A stretch of 64,000 nt of DNA from Prorocentrum cordatum (GCA_963575745.1 CAUYUJ010013891.1:243000-306999); one strand, 5' to 3'; shown: positions 41,795-53,780, counted from the first letter of the stretch. Made by a program: numbers and translations. The notes: generated from the letters alone by a model not told the origin.

Positions 41795-43380
41795 AAGCAA
41801 AGTACGATGAGATGACGACCTGACGGGCAAGTGAATCTCCCCGTTGAGGCGGAGTGTCCCGGTGCGTCTACGCAGCAGCGAAGCAGTGCAGGCTGCTGAG
41901 ACCAAGGCCTTAGTTGTTCAAGCTGCAACTCCAGCCAGCCCAAACGTGATCACGTGGAGAAGTGGTCAGTCGCCAGGGGTGCTGTGCAAGGTTGCCCTAC
42001 CGCAGCCTAAATCTGCGCAGCCTGGGAGTTGTCGAAGGCAGTCTCTGCGGCACAGTCGACGATGCTACGGCAGCAGGCGGCACGCCTAGTGGCAAACCGC
42101 CAGCACAGGTCGGCGCGAGCACACGGCCAGCAAGAGGTGCGGCGTCTGCGGTGGGTCCATCCGCGACGCGCATAGCTGCCCAACGAAGAAGGCGCTTGGC
42201 GACCTATGGGCGCTGCAAGCGAGGGGCTCGACGGTCAAAGGGAACCCCGATCAAGCAGTGTTGCGGTGTTAGGCCGCAGGAACGACCCATGAGCGGCTGG
42301 CCGGAGATCGTGCTTAAGACCACGACCAACCCGCAAATCACATGCATCTAGTGAATGTACCCGCAAAGGCCGTTGCAATGTGTCCCCCTTTGCCATTGTG
42401 TGTCCTTGCCCTTGTGCGGTGCGTGCCATCCCTCTCCCCTTCGCTTGGCCCCCCCTCACTGGCCCTCCGTCGGTCCGTCTGTCGGCCCAGTCTGTCCTTT
42501 CCTGTCGTCCTCCTTCTTTCTCCCCCTTCCCTTCTCGCTCCTCGGCTCCTCGCTCCCTTGTCCGTTTCTGCCCCTTGCCTGGCCCGCGTTTCTTTGTCGG
42601 CCCGTCCAAGTGTCCGAATAAGAGCCGCGGCGCCCCGCACTGCTGGCGAAAAGGCAGGCGTGGAATTTAGAGCGCCATCTTCCTGCAATTGTGCACATGT
42701 GTATAGCTACTCGGACCCCATCACATGTTACAATGGATCCCTGGTCGTTGATTGGGCCAGGTAGTTCGTGATTGGTATCATGATATAGCAGTGCCAGCCC
42801 CCCACGTGATGGTGTGAGTCTAATTTGCCACCATCCCACCGCGGATCGCGCAGTCGTTATCAGTCTTGCACGTCCGCGCGCACTGTGTATACAGCAAGTC
42901 GTGCGGCAGACCATCTTCGCAACTATGCGCTCGCCGCACTTCGCTACATGCCGTTGCAAAGTTACCGACGTTGGTGGCGAACTTTGGCCAACAGCTAACT
43001 TCTGCCGTCTGTGCTGCAGCCGAGGACAGGGGTTCATCCCGGTCGGCAAAAGACACTGGAGCCAGAAGCATTTCGCATTCCTTAGCCATACACCAGGCTC
43101 GCAGGGCGTGATGATGACATGGATGGCTCCAAACACCCAAAAACGCGGATCCTCGAGCCCTCGATCTTCGTTTCTCGAACTTCGGTCCTCGAGACCGCGA
43201 ACCGCCGACCTCGGGGAGGCCAGGAGAGCAGGAGGAGGAGGAGGAGGAGGAGGAGGAGGATACTGTCAGATTACACAGCCTTTGAAAGTGGCTGGCCCGT
43301 GTACGATTGCATGGAAATCAAGAAAGATTGTCACCTGGAGCCGTTGCTGATTGGACAGTTGCCATTAATTGGGAGGCGGT
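41795..43380. other. no gene supported
   Basis: Frames here are short and of low-complexity or pyrimidine-rich sequence (42380-42600). A possible CxxC...HxC pattern (KRCGVCGGSIRDAHSC) at about 42128-42175 resembles a zinc knuckle of a transposase tail, but nothing around it supports a transposase. A GGA tract lies at 43228-43262. Confidence 0.35.
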
Positions 43381-43399
43381 GCATGGCTCATGATCAATG

Positions 43400-45330
43400 T
43401 AGCCTGATGGTCTAGGATGATGTGGCAGCAGGTATGGAAGCAAGGAGCAGGAATGGCAAAATAGGAATCGGGGAGGATGGAGTGGACAGGAGAGGGAAGG
43501 GGGACGAGAAGAGAGAGAAGAAGAGGGAAGCAAGGGGAGAGAGCAAAGGGAGCAGCAGCAACACGAAACGTAGCAACGATGGAATTGCACTCAATTGCTC
43601 CCCACAAGCGTAGACGTGAGATGTCTCGAAAGCGTAGATCGGCCACGCGGCAGGGACACATTAGCTTGCACGGAGCCGTGTGGCGGAACCCCCATTACAC
43701 TCGCAAGTGCGCTGAGGTGGTGCGCAGATGCGGATTCAAAGTATTTGCGGGGAAGCTCGCAAGCTCGTTTCAAATGTAACGGAGTCACGTGGCGATGACA
43801 GGCAGTGACAAACATATAGTACGTTTCCCAGGGATGTTGGCCTGACGTGCCCTTACAAAGAGCCAATGGAGGGCGGACATCGGTTAGCTGCTCAGATCCC
43901 CTGTTCGTTCCTGCAGGCTTGCGGGGAGTTTGGCCTGACGTCCCCTCTCGCAGAAAGGACGCGAGCTGTGGGAATCTCGGCCATCTCTTGCGCGTGGTAG
44001 CAGGACGAGACGGGAGGCACCAGCACACCGGGGAAGGAAGATGGCAAAGGCGGATCAACCGGCGGAGGCAAGACGCGAGGAGGGCAGACAGTGGGTATGC
44101 GATGATATTGGCAACAGTCTTATGAATCCAACCTTGGGCACGTAGGCTCTGTTGGCGCCCCCACTGGGGACCGTGCGTCCTAATTTGCATAATACAGACG
44201 TTTTTCCAACTCCATAACCCACAGGGGAAAAACTGTTAAGGATGAGAGTCCCGATTGCAACACGCCTGGGCGAAAAAAGAAGGTTCATCCATGCCCTGCT
44301 TTGCATTGTCTTGGCACCGCACTGTGTAGAAGCAGCACGAGACAACTCATGGACGATACGACATGATGGGACGTTGCAGCCAAAGCGGGAACAACAACAT
44401 ATTGACATGCAGATTTTACCGCTAGCCACAATGCTACACGCGTGGCGGCTAATATTGAGTGACATGCGCGTATCCTCAGGCGTGCTGTTGCTATCTGGGC
44501 TGACCTCCCGCCTAATAAGAGAAATCATTTCAAGCTAAATTGCGCGGGGTAGTGGGATGAGCTGGAAGGCACAAAAACACGAGACAGAGCGAGAGGAAAG
44601 CACGGGGAGAAAGCAAAGAGTGCGGCAGCAATGATGCGAAACGGCCGTACGATTGAAGCGCTTTCTACAGCTCCGTACCAACCCCAGACGCGAGGCACGA
44701 AGACACAATGTGAGTACAAGTTCACGGGTTATTTTGGAACCGGAGCCGCTTAAGAGAGAAATCAATCGGCCACGCGGCCGGGACTCGTTACCGTGCGCTG
44801 CATAGTGGGGAAATGTGTGTCGGCATCTCCATTCTATTCGCGAATGCGCTGTATTCGTTGGTGCACAGTTTGGCTCCAAGGCTAGTTGTGAGGAGGTCCA
44901 CCAGCACATTCCACATGTCACGGAGACGGTGCGGTCAGCGTTGATGTACAAACGCGGCGCTTTGCATCAATGGCAGAGCTGTGTAGTGAGAACGAGCTGC
45001 GACACGCGATCGCCAAAGGGGCGGCCACGCTGGGCAGGACGGGGGACGTAGAGCTATGAACATCGGGGTAGCAAATGGAAAAGACGAATGGGGCAGCAGA
45101 CCGCAGGGGCAGGAACCGAAGAGGACAAGAAGGGACAAGCGAGCGACACGCACAAGAAGTTATGAAACCCAGGTTTGGGGCACGTGGGCACTGGCAGGCC
45201 CGAGCCTTGTAGGCCCGAACCCTGGCCATCCTAATAGCTGAAAGGGCTATCGGAATGAGCTGAGAGAGAACAAGGGCACCCGGGTAGCAAGGTGGCCAAG
45301 AAAGACGGGGAAGCAGCGGTGGAAGCAAGA
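43400..45330. repeat. old tandem duplication of about 1 kb
   Basis: A block at about 43500-43790 recurs diverged at about 44585-44940 (shared ATCGGCCACGCGGC, TGCGCTG and GTCACGGAG words). A block at about 44030-44190 recurs at about 45070-45240 (shared TTGGGGCACGT, AGGCCCG and CATCCTAAT words). Offsets are near 1.04-1.09 kb. No frames are conserved between copies, so the repeat is not coding. Confidence 0.6.
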
Positions 45331-46120
45331 TGAAGGAAGGATTGCTGGTGACGCCTCAGCTCCCTAGCCTTTGGGGTGCCTGTGAGGGTGCTCGATGAGA
45401 GTGCAAGGGTCACATTCTCGTACCAGCGCCCCGTGCGTCCCTCACAAGAATCGAACCCTAAGGATTCGGGAAGCCTTCGGCACGGGGAGGAGGCGGAGGA
45501 GGAGGAGTAGGAGGAGGAACCGTACCATCCTTCAGGGGCGCCCACGCGGCGGCGCCAATGCCAGAATCGTTGCCGCCTGTTGTCGTGCCTGGCGTCGGCC
45601 GCTGCGGTGGCGCTGTGGGCGCCTGTTGGACGTCCTGCGTGGCTGGCAGGCGCGTCGTCGTCGTGGGAGGGTCAAGCAGTCGGGGAGAGAAGAGCATTTC
45701 GGGGACTGTTCGCGGACGGGCAGCACGCTCGCACGCTATCGCTGGCCGAGCTTGCGATGCGGCGGGCGCAGCCGTCGGCCTACACGCGTGTATGATGTAG
45801 TCACGGCCCGGGCCCTGTCCCTCTGGGAGCGGCTCGCCGGAGCACAGTGCGCGGTGTGGGGCCTTTGTCGCGGGAGGACAGCCGAGGCGAGGGAGGAAGA
45901 GGGGATAGTGCATTATTGGCGACGGTGGTTTGGGCTGCCCTTTTGGCGAAGCCTGGCACCGTTCTTGCTCCTCGGGGTACTTGGGGGCCGCTTCTTACGG
46001 CACTGCTCCACAGCTTTTCGTTCTCTCTTTCCTCCCTTCGTTCTGTCTTTTTTCTGTTCCCAGGGCTCGGCTCGTGGCTTCTAGTGGCCTTGCCCGTAAC
46101 TGCTTCGAAAGCCAGGCCCC
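45331..46120. other. no gene supported
   Basis: A GGA tract lies near 45485-45520. Frames on both strands are Arg- or Pro-rich and overlap, and none has a recognisable domain. Confidence 0.35.
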
Positions 46121-46164
46121 GAAGAGGAGGAGGAGGAGGAGGAGAGGAGGAGGAGGAGGAGGAG
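46121..46164. repeat. GGA tract abutting the 5' end of LINE-2
   Basis: AGGAGGAGG runs to within five bases of the DinoSL. LINE-2 may have inserted at a purine tract, or the tract may have grown afterwards. Confidence 0.85.
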
Positions 46165-46168
46165 TTGG

Positions 46169-46190
46169 TCCGTAACCATTTTGGCTCAAG
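46169..46190 (+). other. DinoSL (dinoflagellate spliced-leader) sequence, 21 of 22 matching
   Basis: The 22 bases from TCCGTAACC to TTGGCTCAAG equal the dinoflagellate spliced leader except for A instead of G at position 7. The next bases are GCTAAGCG, not a GT splice donor, so this is not an SL RNA gene. It is the mark of a trans-spliced RNA copied back into DNA, or of an element that carries the leader in its genome. Confidence 0.85.
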
Positions 46191-46362
46191 GCTAAGCGTT
46201 GTGAGGGCTATAGACGCCCGAGGATCAACGATTACTTTTGCGGCCTATCCGTAGGCCTTTCTCGGGTGCGATTCCGGACTTCAGGGGGCCACGCTTCTCG
46301 CGTTCCAGCTCCAGCGTCGCGTTCGTTTGGGAGCCGTCTACCAGCGTAGCAGACAGGCGACG

Positions 46363-47442
46363 ATGGCGCACCTCGAGCGCACGCAGGAACATAATGCTCT
46401 CGCGGCTGCTCTTGAGCTGGCGCCCGCGTTCCCCTCACAGGAACGCCGAGGACAGCCAGTACGTGGACCAGAGGACGGCCTCGGCGGATCGGGTACCCCT
46501 TTACGCCGTCGCGATCATGACACTGCTGGCGATAGGAATCGCTCTGCTCATGATTATTACGACGGGGCCAACGACGCGCCCACTGACCAGCGCCATCCCG
46601 TGGATCCGGCAAGGGACACAATCATGGAATCCATCTGCATGCTGCAGCGCTCCATGGGCGATATCGCGAAGACCGTGCACACCTCCTGCATTGCCCCCAG
46701 CCGCCAGGCGGAGATTAGGCTCGCCGACGTGGAGAAACGCCAAAAGTCTACAGACGAACAGGCGCGCCATAGACACGAGATGATGGGCAAGCTTGCGAAC
46801 ATTCTGGGGACTATGCAGACGGATACCCCATCTTCGCAGATTGCTGATACAGCTTTCGATCGGGAGCCAGACCCAGCGACACCGATTATTCGTGCCAAGT
46901 CTATGCTTCTTAAGCAACACGCTTGGCATAACATCATCAAACCATCCTCGAGACCAATAACACGCACGCTCTGAGGCTGTACTCGAGGGCGGCCAAGAGG
47001 ACTTCCTTACCCGTCAACGGCGGTACCAGCTACGCGGCCAGGGATATTCGCCAGATCCTCAACAGTTTCAAGTTTCAAACTTTCGGCCTCTGAATAGCAA
47101 CGGTTCCGCACCACCGACGTCTCGGGCAACAATGCGGAAGTGTCCGTTTCAACGGATAATTCTCAGATGCAGGGCCAGGAGGACATCACCACGAATCAGC
47201 TCAAGACAGTGTCTTCGGAGTTGCACCCGACTCATCATTTCCACATCAACAAGCGGCTTGGTGAGGCCCCGACGCAATGGAAGCCGCTGGCCAGAGCCAC
47301 GCCGCACCCAGGCCCCGACAGCCAGCCGACGCTCGAGCTCGCTGAAGACAGCCTGCTCGTCTTCAGATCCGATCGCGAGGAGATTTGCGCCACGTTCACC
47401 CTCATTGCGCCGCCAGCCGAACCTGTGCAGTGGCGGGTTTAG
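46363..47442 (+). pseudogene. LINE-2 ORF1-like protein
   Basis: The first ATG after the leader is at 46363 (MAHLERTQEHNALAAALELA), giving about 200 residues to 46974 with a charged helical centre (IRLADVEKRQKSTDEQARHR). A second frame, from about 47140 to 47442, continues with TNQLKTVSSELHPTHHFHIN and LAEDSLLVFRSDREE. This would be the RNA-binding ORF1 product by position. No zinc knuckle or RRM is visible. At least one frame change separates the halves. Confidence 0.5.
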
Positions 47443-47452
47443 CCAGATTTTG

Positions 47453-47890
47453 GCCGCGCGGTGCAGCCGCGCCCCTTCTCTGTGGGGACGTGGAACGAGC
47501 AGGTCTTATTGGTGAGGCCTTATGGCCAGTGCCGCTTCCCCTGGATACCGCGGCCCTCGAGGGCGACGGGATGCGTGATAAGACGTCGGAGGCGATGAAG
47601 ACGCGGCGGAGGAGGGGGCGCAGGAGGAGGATGGGGGGGGAAGGGGAGGGGGGGGATGAGGAGGAGCAGGGTGAGGATAATGAGGAGGAGGAGGAGGAGG
47701 AGGAGGAGGAGGACGAGGAGGAGGAGGAGGATGGGGGGGGAGGAGGAGGATGAGGAGGAGGAGGAGGGGGGGGGGGGAGGAGGACGGGGAGTTGGGGGAA
47801 GGAGGATGAGGAGGACGAGGAGGAGGAGGAGTGTTGACCGCGCGGTGCAGCCGAGCCCCTTCTTCGTTAGGGCGCGGAACGAGCAAGTTG
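47453..47890. repeat. GGA array (47590-47835) between two 55-bp direct repeats
   Basis: GCGCGGTGCAGCCG and onward, to GGAACGAGCA, occurs at 47453-47507 and again at 47836-47890. Between them is about 245 bp of nearly pure GGA/GGG purine tract. The duplicated piece is the start of the endonuclease domain, so the array has been inserted by duplication inside LINE-2. Confidence 0.85.
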
Positions 47891-48370
47891 CACTCCCTCG
47901 CAGATATAGAGTTCGGGCCAGGGAAGTCATTTACATGAGAAAACTCTTGGGCAAGGGTGTTTTTTTACGATACAAGAATCTCGCGGGGCCGTCGATGCGC
48001 TCGAGGACCTCCTCTACCACGTCCACCTCCCCACTCGGGCTTTCTACTCGCCCCTGCCGCCCTCGCCGCATGCAGCTGGTGGCGCGATCACCTCCATCTC
48101 AGATTTTGACATCGCGCATGCTGAAGATGACAGAGAGAGGACCGCGGGGCGCGCGTCGGTCCAGGGCCGTGCTTTGAAGGGTCAAGTTGTTGTTATATCC
48201 CCCCATCGAAGAGGGTTCTAATTTCGCGCGTCATCATTCGCAGCCGCGGGCTGTCATCTACGCGACGCGACGACACCCGATAGGCTATCTCCGCTCCCTG
48301 GCCTCTGCGGACCCCTCCAAGTCTTCATCGGCGTAGGCGGGGACTTCAGCTTCTCAGAGGCCCCCCATCC
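47860..48370 (+). pseudogene. LINE-2 APE-type endonuclease remnant
   Basis: From the second 55-bp repeat the protein reads RNEQVALPRRYRVRAREVIY, then after a frame change TIQESRGAVDALEDLLYHVH (the QE metal-binding region), AGGAITSIS, GRALKGQVVVISPHRRGF and, near 48325, IGVGGDFSFSEAP, which corresponds to the GDFN catalytic motif with N changed to S. The SDH end is not found. Frame changes and the lost Asn make it inactive. Confidence 0.6.
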
Positions 48371-49108
48371 GTGGCTCTAGATGTGTTTGGGCCTCTGAAT
48401 GTGAGCCGCTTTTTCCTGGGGATCTCGGGGCCGATGGCAATGCTTGGAACCGCGTTTTGGAGGCGGTGGCCGAAATCCAAATTCAGGGCCCTGCGCGGCA
48501 CTGCGCCGCCCGAGGGGCCTTGCAGAAGTGTTGCTCCAGTTTTGAGTATCACTCAGGTGTGCGCTGGCGGCAGGGCGCGCGGCTCCTCTGAGGTGTTCAA
48601 CCGCGCTGAGATCTCTGACCGCGCCGCGGCATTGGCGACGTTTTCGGCTCGTTCGACGGAGCCGCCCGGCTCGACGCATGCGTGGGGATATCTTTCGGCG
48701 TCCCGAATATTAGCATTTTTCCATGAGGTTTTGGGCCAGGTTGCTGACGCGGACCTCGCCCCACCATTTCGATTCGCCATTCATGGCGAACTCATGGTCG
48801 AAGCCGCTCGGCGCGCTAGGGGTCGCCTCCTTCGCGGGCATCGAAACGACCGCATCTCGAAGTGCATCTCTGTTCGGGCCGTCGCCCGCGCGCTGCGGGC
48901 GCAGAGCATGCCGCTAGCCCAGAAGGTCAGAGAGGCCCACCCGTTCGACGAGCAGTTTCTTGTCGTGGATGGGCCGGCCCGGGCGGTCGCGCTCGCGGCC
49001 CCCGTTTGCTTCGCGGCGCTGGCTGGAGAGGCGCGCGCCGTTGTGATCTCGAGGGCCCAGTCCCAGACGCGGCAGAAGCTACAACGGCGCTGCCCAGAAA
49101 TCGTTTGA
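48371..49108 (+). pseudogene. LINE-2 linker between endonuclease and reverse transcriptase
   Basis: This is a 245-codon open frame. The segment FRFAIHGELMVEAARRARGR, then ISVRAVARALRAQSMPLAQK and a downstream ARAVALAAPVCFAAL, corresponds to the conserved helical linker after the endonuclease in dinoflagellate LINEs (xLLRTVSRxVWxQNTxLAxxL and following). The role is unknown. It is one of the longest intact pieces of this element. Confidence 0.55.
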
Positions 49109-50480
49109 AGCAGACTCAGGAAACGTCTCCGAAGTTCGGTCACCAGACCCCGTTTGTGGGCTCTTTCTGGTCGGAAGCTCCTTCTGTGACGCATTCGTGA
49201 CCAGAAAAGCTCCCCAGAACGCCCAGTTGCTCGGGCGGGTTCAGAGGCCCGTGGGCGCGCCCCCTAGCCTCTTCGAGCACTGGGGCCGGGTCTTTCGTTG
49301 GTCGCCAGGCTGCCCTCCAGCGCGCGAACATGTGAAGTCCGAGATCGACCTTTCTGGTTTGCCGCCGCCCGAAGGAAACGACGTCGAGCGTTGGACTGGA
49401 CCGCCCCGAATGCCCCTGGGCCCGAACAGCCCCTTTGCCGCGCGTGGAAGTTCCACCTGAAAGGTTCGCGAATTTTGCATGAGGCATCTTTCTGCGCACT
49501 GGCCGGCAAGCCTTTGGCGTCTCGGTTCCGACGTCGCGCTGGGCGCTTCCGTGACAGCGACGAGCTTGGCGATGAAGACTCGGCGATTCGAGATGCTCCT
49601 GCCGACCGGCCTCTCGGGCTCAAAGACGCGGACTGCAGGATCTAGACCTCGACGTGCGTCGGACCTTCCACGAGATCTTTCCCGAGTCTCCATCGAGAAG
49701 GCCTAGATGGGGCTCGCCCCGACTTGGAACTTCGGCATGAACATGATCGAGCTGGAGCGCAAGCTCGGGGCGCTTCGATGCTCCCCGATTCGACATCCAG
49801 GCTCCCAGCAATGGTTTCGTTCGGCTGGCTGCCCAGCAGGCTGCCCAGCACTGGATCTTCTTTGCGCTGCAATATTTGAACCTCCCCGCCCCCCTCCTCG
49901 ACGCCCTGAGAATGATTGGCCGGTCGGTGCGCCGCTGATGGCGGGTCGGGCGGCGGGCGCCTGTATAGGCGCGCCATCGCGTCGGGAATGCTGCGAGGCT
50001 GCCCAGCAAGCGGATGTCTCTACGCCATCGCTCCCCGCCCTGTCGTCGAGCACTTCGATTCGCTGATGGGAAAAATCCGCGGTCTTGGGCTGAGTTGACT
50101 TTGCGCCGACGATGCAGGCGGCGTCATGCACCACTAAGAGTGGTGAGGCATCAATACATTGTCTTTCGGTCGGGCGTCTCGGCAGGTGGCTAACCTCGAG
50201 CTTGAGCGCGAGAAATGTGCGACCATGCTCGTAGTTGGCCCCTTTTCTGAGCCCTTGGCAGCACGCTACCGCGTTTGATCAGGGGCACTCTGCCCGACTG
50301 GGCGGAGTTCCAGGTCGTTCATCGTCTCTTGCATTTCGGGGTGTGTGCGGGCCCATCTGCGGCTCCTTCTCCTTGGGATGCCCCTGTTGCGAAATATGCA
50401 TAGCGTAGTTCAGCAATCGCGCGCAGTGCTGCGCCGTCTTCTGTTACCGCTTATGTGTTCAATTCCCGAGCCCTGAGCTG
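49109..50480 (+). pseudogene. LINE-2 reverse transcriptase
   Basis: The palm is recognisable at 49790-50120: AAQHWIFFALQYLNLPAPLL (after motif A), then MLRGCPASGCLYAIAPRPVV (motif B, normally QGCPxSGxLFxI) and LCADDAGGVM (motif C; the two Asp codons at 50108-50113). A TGA at 50096-50098 lies in frame just before motif C. The catalytic aspartates themselves are kept. The region 49109-49700 holds the fingers in several frames and was not resolved. Confidence 0.7.
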
Positions 50481-50806
50481 TTTGTGGTACAGCGCGCTGT
50501 GCTAGCGGCGATGTTCAAGCTGCCCCACTGCGCGCTTTCTCGGCGCGGTTTCTTCACCCTTTGCGCATGGGGGGGTCTCCGGATCAAGGGCGCGTTGATA
50601 TTGTTTTTAGCTTCGCTCATTCGGGCGTTTTCTAGCATGTTCCCTGCGTGGTGGCAGCACTTCGGTTGCCCTTTCGGAGGCCGGAGTTTATTTTTCGTTC
50701 GCCGAGGTTGAAGACGACCGCATGAGTCCCAGATTTCCCGAAGAGCCCCCGTTCTTTCAACATCTATTCGAAGCGTCGCAAGGATTTCCAGGCACCAAGT
50801 GCAGAA

Positions 50807-51169
50807 ATGTTAGGCTGGCTGCAGTCGCAGCGGCGCAGAAGGCCATGCTCGATGGAAGGGAGGTCCGGAATGCTGCAGCCGCAGCTTTATCTTCCTCTCT
50901 CTTTGCTTGTGGACCTCGCTTCGAAGTTCCTCAATCGCCTCCTTCATCTTCTTCCCGATGTAGAGGTCGCCGCCGCCCAGCGCATTCGGTGGGTTGGGGT
51001 TTGTTCAGCCGGGCGTGCTTCTCCTCCGCCGTGGCGAGTGGCAGTGTTCAGAAGGCTGGCGGAAGGCTGGGCTACAGGCTCCAGATTTCAAGAAAAACAC
51101 AACAGATGCATTCACGGACGCCCCTGCAAGGACTCTCAGGCTCACTACATTCAGCGCCCCATAGTTTAG
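50807..51169 (+). pseudogene. LINE-2 C-terminal zinc-knuckle region
   Basis: The end of the frame reads LAEGWATGSRFQEKHNRCIH, then GRPCKDSQAHYIQRPIV. It matches the C-terminal CCHC-type knuckle of these LINEs (RCxFGCxxxxDSxxHYxxCP), with the last Cys replaced by Arg. This domain is thought to bind RNA or target DNA. Confidence 0.65.
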
Positions 51170-51540
51170 GTAGTTTTAGCTAAATTAACTCGCCACCCAC
51201 CCCCCGAAAACATCCTGTCCCGTCTTGGTCTGGGTTTTCCTTCCCCTCTCATCTTTGTGTATCGAGTTGCATGTTTTTTATGTGTACGCTGTAGCTCGCA
51301 GCCACCCCGTTCCGATTCCGGTCGAAGATGCGCTCCATATTGCCCGCTAGCTGCGTGACTCCGCGTTCCGTTCCTGGGCCGCCTCCCCTCCCCATCAGTC
51401 TTGTCCGCCAAAGTCCGCGGAATCCAGCGCAGCAGGCGCAGGGTGGACACCGAGTTCCGCTGGGCCCGCGCTTCCCGTTCGGCTCCGTCGCGAGTGATCG
51501 AACTTGCTCCCAAATCGCGAGCGCAGGGGGGAAACAATGC

Positions 51541-51636
51541 GGAGGATGAAGAGGAGGAGGAGGAAGAGGAGGAAGATGAGGAGATGGAGGTGATGGAGAA
51601 GATTGTGGAGGCGGATGATGAGGAGGAGGATGAGGC

Positions 51637-51695
<59 letters not shown>

Positions 51696-51868
51696 GTGAT
51701 AACGATGATGGTGGTGATGATCATGATTTTGACCTTGATGGTGACGATGATGATGTTGATGATGACGACGATGATGTTGATGATGTTGATGGTGGTGATG
51801 ATGATGTTGATGTTGATGGTGACGATGATGATAATGCTGATGATGATGAGGACGATGATGATGTATAA

Positions 51869-51912
<44 letters not shown>

Positions 51913-52008
51913 GGATGATGATGATGATGATGATGACGGTGGTGGTGGTGGTGGCGGTGGTGATGGTGATGGTGATGATGATGATGATGAGATGAGGATG
52001 ATGATGGA

Positions 52009-52093
<85 letters not shown>

Positions 52094-52131
52094 GGAGGAG
52101 GAGGAGGAGGAGGAGGAGGAGGAGGAGGAGC
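51541..52131. repeat. GAG, GAT and ATG trinucleotide arrays
   Basis: In order: GAGGAG (51541-51600), a long GAT array with GGT and GTT variants (51635-52090, including an uninterrupted run at about 52010-52090), then GAGGAG (52092-52130). Asp-, Met- or Ile-rich false frames result on both strands. Confidence 0.95.
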
Positions 52132-52607
52132 CAGGATGTAGGTGTTCTATTCAGTAGTTGAAGGTTTTTGGCGGGCTTCAGAATGTTCGAGGTTTTCCGG
52201 GGCCACGATCAGCCAGCCATCGTGTCCGCGTCGTATTGTTGATCCCCCATTGGCTCAGATGGGGAGCGTCGGCGCAAAGCAGGGGACAAACTTTGGAGGC
52301 GACTCCTTGGAGGTTAAATTCGGAAAAAGCGCGTTCTGTGGTCGCTTGGAGGGTGGGTGGGTTGGGAACCAGACCCCCCTCCCGCACTGGACGGAGCGGA
52401 CCCCCCCTCCGCCCGTGACGGGAGGGGGCGGTTCGAACTCCCCCCCCGTTTTTTTCCTCTTTCTCTCTTCTCGGGCTTGCGTCGCGGCGGCTGGCGGCGG
52501 CGTTGGGGACGACGATTTCCTTTTCTGGGCCAGCGCCGGCGCCTGTGGCGGCGGGCGGCGGCGGCGGGCAGCGTCGACGAGGACGACGTCGACGACGACG
52601 ACGACGC

Positions 52608-52705
52608 TCCGCCACCGTGCCTTGGTTTTGGGTCAGAGTCCTAATGAATGCCTCTTGGGGTCTCGTCGGATGGCTTTCGGGGGCTTCTGAAGGGTATTTG
52701 TGAAG
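52608..52705 (+). repeat. left flanking copy around the TGG array
   Basis: CCACCGTGCCTTGGTTTTGG and the following roughly 80 bases, with a TCATGAATGC-like word and GGTCTCGTC, recur at 53796-53890 on the other side of the TGG array at roughly 75 percent identity. Confidence 0.75.
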
Positions 52706-53780
52706 CCTGTGATGGTGATGGTGGTGGTGGTGGTTGTGGCGGTGGTGGTGGCAGTGGTGGTGGTAGTGTGGTGGCTGGTGGTGGTGGTGGTGGTTGTTCT
52801 GGTAGTTGTGGTGGCGGGGTGTGATGGTGGTGGTCGTGGCGGTAGAGGTGGTGGTCTTGTGGTGGTTTTTGGTGGTGGTGGTAGTTGTGGTGGTGGTCGT
52901 GGGTTAAGGTTGTGGTGGTGGTGGTGGCGTGGTGGTTTGTCGTGGTGGTTGCGGTGGTGGTAGTGGTTGTGGTGGTGGTGGGTTGTCGAGGTGGTGGTGG
53001 TGGTGGTGTGGTGGTGGTTGTGGTGGTGGTGGTTTGTTGTGGTGGTTGTGGTGGTGGTGGTGGGTTGTGGTGGTGGTTGTGGTGGAAATGGTGGTGGTGG
53101 AGGTGGTCTGGTTTGTGGTGGTGGTGGTGGCGGTGGTGGTGGTGGTGGTGGTGGTGGTATGGTGGTTGTTGTGGTCGTGGTGGATGTGGTGGTGGGTTGT
53201 GGCGCTGGTGGTGGTGGTGGTGGCTTGGTGGTGGTGTGGTGGTGGTTTGTGGTGGTGGTGGTGGGTTGTGGTGATGGTGGTGGTGGTGGTGGCGGTGGTG
53301 GTTGTGGTGTGGTGGTTAGTGGTGGTGGTGGTGGCGGTGCTGGCGGTGGTGGCGGGGGTGGCGTTGTGGTTTGTGGTCATGATGGTGGTGGTGCTGGGCT
53401 GTGGTGTTGGTGGTGGTGGTGCTGGTGGTAGCGGTACTGATGGTGGTTTGTGGTAGTTGGCGGGTGGTGGGTGGTGGTTGTTGTGGTGGTGGTGGTTGTG
53501 TTGGTGGTGGTGTGTTGGTTTGTGGTGGTGGTGGTGGTGGGTGGTGGTGATGCTTGTTGTGGTGACGGGGGTGGTGATGGTGGTGGTAATGGTGTGGTGG
53601 TTTGTTGTGGTGGTGGTGGTGGTTGTGGTGGGTTGTGGTCGTGCTGGTTTTGGTGGCGTTTTTGGTGGTGGTGGTGTGGTGGTTGGTGGTGGTTGTGGTT
53701 GTGGTGGGTTGTGGTGTTGGTGGTGGTGTTTGCGGTGGTGGTGGTGGTGGTGGTGTGGTGGTTTGTGGTGGTGGTGATGT
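52706..53780. repeat. TGG/GTGGTT array of about 1.07 kb
   Basis: It is built almost entirely of TGG with frequent TTG, TGT and GTG variants that suggest a 15-21-bp higher-order unit (GGTGGTGGTGGTTTGTGG). The + strand is nearly free of A and C. Val/Trp/Gly- and His/Thr/Pro-rich frames here are artefacts. Confidence 0.95.

Larger units (their letters stand above)
46169..51180 (+). mobile_element. LINE-2: non-LTR retrotransposon beginning with a spliced leader
   Basis: It runs from a DinoSL at 46169 through an ORF1-like region, APE endonuclease, linker, reverse transcriptase and C-terminal zinc knuckle ending at about 51170, the expected LINE order on one strand. It is full-length in layout but has many frame changes and stops. 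Both ends lie near GA-rich trinucleotide tracts (46121-46164 and 51541 onward). No poly(A) tail or target duplication is recognisable. Confidence 0.8.

Noticed and set aside
42128-42175. CxxC...HxC zinc-knuckle-like pattern
   Set aside because: The spacing is not that of a standard knuckle and neighbouring frames contain no transposase or retroelement domains.
45428-45450. GAATCGAACCC, tRNA T-loop-like word
   Set aside because: No cloverleaf stems or matching acceptor arm could be found around it on either strand.
46169-46190. SL RNA gene
   Set aside because: No GT splice donor or Sm-type site follows the 22-base leader, so it is not an SL RNA transcription unit.
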